Assembly: GCF_033473495.1 (NCBI RefSeq)
Contig: NC_088935.1
Coordinates: forward strand, 2,852,001-2,916,000
Source of the DNA: Cercospora beticola
Taxonomy: Eukaryota; Ascomycota; Dothideomycetes; Mycosphaerellales; Mycosphaerellaceae
Direction: 5' to 3'
Length of the DNA stretch: 64,000 nucleotides
Shown here: positions 63,468 through 64,000 of the stretch, one piece after another
How positions within the stretch are numbered: the stretch's first letter is position 1
How the letters are laid out: every line of letters starts with the position of its first letter
Made by a program: the position numbers and the translations under genes
The notes under the pieces: model-generated
Databases searched by the model: none
What the model saw: only the letters and a program-made list of their open reading frames with translations
Told to the model about the DNA's origin: nothing

Positions 63468-64000
63468 GGAGAAGGGGGCCAGGGACGATGCCGGCGATGC
63501 TTCAGAGGCTATGGATGAGTGATGTGGTGCAAGGCTTCAATCGGAGGCCTCTCTTTCTCCACTGAATGAGATGCGGGTTTCTGCTTGTTGGCTTGGGCAC
63601 GCACAGCCAGGCACGACAACTTTTCATCAACAACGCTGAGCCTGCTACAGAAGATTCCGCTCCATCAGAGATGTCGATCGGCTTGGGCCGAGTCATATTG
63701 GTCACATTGGGCATGTTCAATTGAGAGACAGCCTGATCACGCTGCAGAAAGATAGGAAATCAAATGAGATCCACAACATATTCATGTCTGTATCAGAATT
63801 CTAAATGGAACAGTGTCGCGGAACGAACGTAGAATTCATTGATATCGAATGTGGCTCTTTGCTATTGCGGACTGCCTGAGTACATACGATCATGCCTGTG
63901 GATTTCTAGAGTCTTGGTGCTGATGCTACGAACAGACTCCCAGTTGTAGGAGGTTCGGAAGGAGAAGGCGGAGGGATGTGCATCGGATAGAATGATGTAG
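63468..64000. other. window end, nothing recognised
   Basis: About 530 bases after the small acidic gene. No gene, repeat or RNA could be supported. Confidence 0.45.

Overview
The window is nuclear DNA from a filamentous ascomycete. Most genes are split by short introns (about 48-104 bp) with GT-AG borders. The gene set is fungal: a Zn2Cys6 and a C2H2 regulator, a microsomal P450, a GH16 glucanase, a two-domain glyoxalase I, Pex11, a Ctr86/ataxin-10 protein and a Ufd4-like HECT ligase. Cys-rich and Ser/Thr-rich orphan proteins of the kind found in Dothideomycetes make that class (Mycosphaerellales/Capnodiales-like) my best guess; this is inference, not proof. No bacterial features, CRISPR arrays, rRNA, convincing tRNA or intact transposon were found.

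Layout. 1-5.7 kb: a small Cys-rich protein, then a large secreted PAN-domain, Ser/Thr-rich protein with 141-bp internal repeats (minus). 6.5-9.9 kb: a lipid-anchored LAMTOR1/Ego1-like protein and a six-exon P450. 10.1-11.8 kb: a GH16 glucanase gene with an in-frame stop, called a pseudogene. 12.4-18.4 kb: metabolic genes (NMN adenylyltransferase, glyoxalase I, 3-phosphoglycerate dehydrogenase) and an Ego3/LAMTOR2-like roadblock protein. 19.8-32 kb: Ufd4-type HECT E3 ligase, mitochondrial hydroxyacid-oxoacid transhydrogenase, a Zn2Cys6 regulator and Pex11. 33-41.4 kb: a long coiled-coil protein, a single-pass membrane protein, the Nse2/Mms21 SUMO ligase and an oxoglutarate/malate-type carrier. 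43-52.3 kb: ataxin-10/Ctr86 homolog, NIPA-like transporter, V-ATPase subunit E, MEMO1-like protein and a small Cys-rich protein. 52.3-56.4 kb is gene-poor. 56.4-63.5 kb: C2H2 factor, four 47-bp tandem repeats, a 981-residue unknown protein and a small acidic protein.

How the genes relate. As expected for a fungal chromosome there are no operons, and most genes are unrelated housekeeping functions. The exception is a possible theme around the vacuole: two predicted EGO/Ragulator subunits lie 11 kb apart, and V-ATPase subunit E, another vacuolar component, is also present. I treat that as suggestive only. Gene models were built by hand by checking splice-site sequence and reading-frame phase across every intron. 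The least usual items are a 5-nt micro-exon in glyoxalase I, the GH16 nonsense codon, an HMG-box-like segment in the ataxin-10 homolog, and the unrecognised 981-residue protein beside tandem repeats.
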